Made by a program: the position numbers and the translations under genes
In this document: piece by piece, positions 40,920 through 41,567 of the stretch
How positions within the stretch are numbered: the stretch's first letter is position 1
Layout of the letters: every line of letters starts with the position of its first letter
Assembly: GCA_017379935.1 (NCBI GenBank)
Contig: JAFNVC010000004.1
Location: forward strand, 1 to 41,567
Source: Clostridia bacterium
Lineage (GTDB): Bacteria; Bacillota; Clostridia; Oscillospirales; Acutalibacteraceae
Direction of reading: 5' to 3'
Length of the DNA: 41,567 bases
The notes under the pieces: generated by a model
The model's database searches: none
The model's input: only the letters and a program-made list of their open reading frames with translations
What the model was told of the DNA's origin: nothing

Positions 40920-41567
40920 AGTTGCTAAGATTTTATCAGCAGTTGTTTCTGTAGCGGTTGCTCTCAGCCTTGCTCTTGTAATGCTTACATCAGCTCTCGC
41001 TGCTCCCACAACAACCTTCTCAGTAAACGTTGTTGAAGATACAGCTGAAAAGATCGTTGTTACAGTTGTTCTTGAAGACGGTGGCTTCGAGTCAATCGAC
41101 TTCGGTATTGACTATAACACAGCTAAGATCGAGAAGTGCTCAGCAATGGTTCCGACCACTGCTTTCACAGCTACAGCTAACCCTGTAACCTGTCTCTTCT
41201 CAGCAGCTATCGTTGGCGGTTACAGTGTAAAGGATGCAGTTCTTGCTACCTATACATTTGACAAGATCGACGGTGCTGAGATTGCTCCCGAGGATATCAC
41301 TCTTGTTGTTGATGTCTGCGGTTCAATCACAGAGCAGTATGATGTTGTTATCGAAAACAACATCCCCGAGATCGAAGCTCCTTCAGAGCCTTCAAGTGAG
41401 CCCTCATCTGAGCCTTCTTCAGAGCCCTCAAGTGAGCCCTCATCTGAGCCTTCTTCAGAACCCTCAAGTGAGCCCTCATCTGAGCCTTCTTCAGAACCCT
41501 CAAGTGAGCCCTCATCTGAGCCTTCTTCAGAGCCCTCAAGTGAGCCCTCATCTGAGCCTTCTTCAGA
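40912..41567 (+). CDS. Secreted cohesin-like protein with Ser/Glu/Pro repeat linker (3' truncated)
   Basis: Open to the window edge; 218 residues are visible. Residues 1-35 are a signal peptide (T-S-A-L-A-A). About 37-150 looks like a cohesin-type beta sandwich: [38 protein letters not shown], then T-L-V-V-D-V-C-G. It has two or three Cys, which is unusual for cohesins. From about 160 a linker of S-S-E-P units begins and continues past the window. Such linkers hold domains away from the Gram-positive wall. The part beyond the window probably holds the next domain, dockerin or anchor. The proximity of three canonical dockerins makes a scaffold role plausible (inference). Confidence 0.72.
   Translation, partial: MNKVAKILSAVVSVAVALSLALVMLTSALAAPTTTFSVNVVEDTAEKIVVTVVLEDGGFESIDFGIDYNTAKIEKCSAMVPTTAFTATANPVTCLFSAAIVGGYSVKDAVLATYTFDKIDGAEIAPEDITLVVDVCGSITEQYDVVIENNIPEIEAPSEPSSEPSSEPSSEPSSEPSSEPSSEPSSEPSSEPSSEPSSEPSSEPSSEPSSEPSSEPSS
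41389..41567 (+). repeat. 36-bp tandem DNA repeat coding for the SSEP linker
   Basis: The unit starts at 41389, 41425, 41461, 41497 and 41533, exactly 36 bases (12 residues) apart. Only a few third-position changes (CCT/CCC, GAG/GAA) separate the copies. The last unit is cut by the window end. Near-identity at DNA level points to recent expansion. Confidence 0.95.

Noticed and set aside
41348-41551. Minus-strand frame coding for a repetitive [11 protein letters not shown] peptide
   Set aside because: It is the antisense reading of the 36-bp linker repeat of the cohesin-like gene.

Overview
The window looks like a chromosomal segment of a low-to-mid GC Gram-positive anaerobe of the Clostridia, most likely Oscillospirales/Ruminococcaceae. 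This rests on strong Shine-Dalgarno sites, sigma-A promoters close to TTGACA-N17-TATAAT, several secreted proteins with type I dockerin-like modules, a Ser-Ser-Glu-Pro linker protein, a YkpA/YbiT-type ABC-F ATPase and an RqcH-TrmK-Nif3 cluster. Genus-level placement is inference from gene content.

Layout. 1-464: 3' end of pnp. 571-5072: a membrane-anchored GDPD-like phosphodiesterase, a GH71/GH99-like glycosidase and, behind its own promoter, a GPH/MFS symporter. 5073-6078: a 1-kb gene-free stretch full of inverted repeats and REP-like hairpins. 6079-12813: a 2244-residue secreted GH43-like multidomain protein. 12929-15633: glycerol kinase and malic enzyme in one operon. 15675-16863 (minus): an ECF-type S component and a radical SAM protein. 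17196-27128: three consecutive secreted proteins, two ending in dockerin-like modules (one on a stalk of about 11 repeats) and one with a cohesin-like domain. 27316-30457: an ABC-F ATPase and a cytoplasmic GH20 hexosaminidase. 30538-30705: an array of short hairpins. 30739-31140 (minus): a tRNA operon Gly-Arg-His-Gln. 31270-33254: a 64-bp promoter/leader present twice, driving a small membrane protein and a secreted metallophosphoesterase. 33301-36664 (minus): CxxC protein, TrmK, Nif3-like and RqcH. 36811-37683: ispE. 37736-41567: three dockerin proteins around a divergent pair of consensus promoters, then the start of a cohesin-like protein with a Ser/Glu/Pro repeat linker that runs off the window.

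How it fits together. The housekeeping genes (pnp, glpK, malic enzyme, rqcH, trmK, ispE, tRNAs) are ordinary. The distinctive content is the secreted set: five dockerin-like proteins without recognisable polysaccharide hydrolase domains, two cohesin-like proteins, and the giant GH43-like protein. The giant has no dockerin or sorting signal but shares a C-terminal tandem module with the first cohesin-like protein. My inference is a cohesin/dockerin cell-surface assembly that is not a classical cellulosome. Cohesin-dockerin pairing cannot be shown from sequence alone.

All family calls come from motif recognition by eye. No database search was run.
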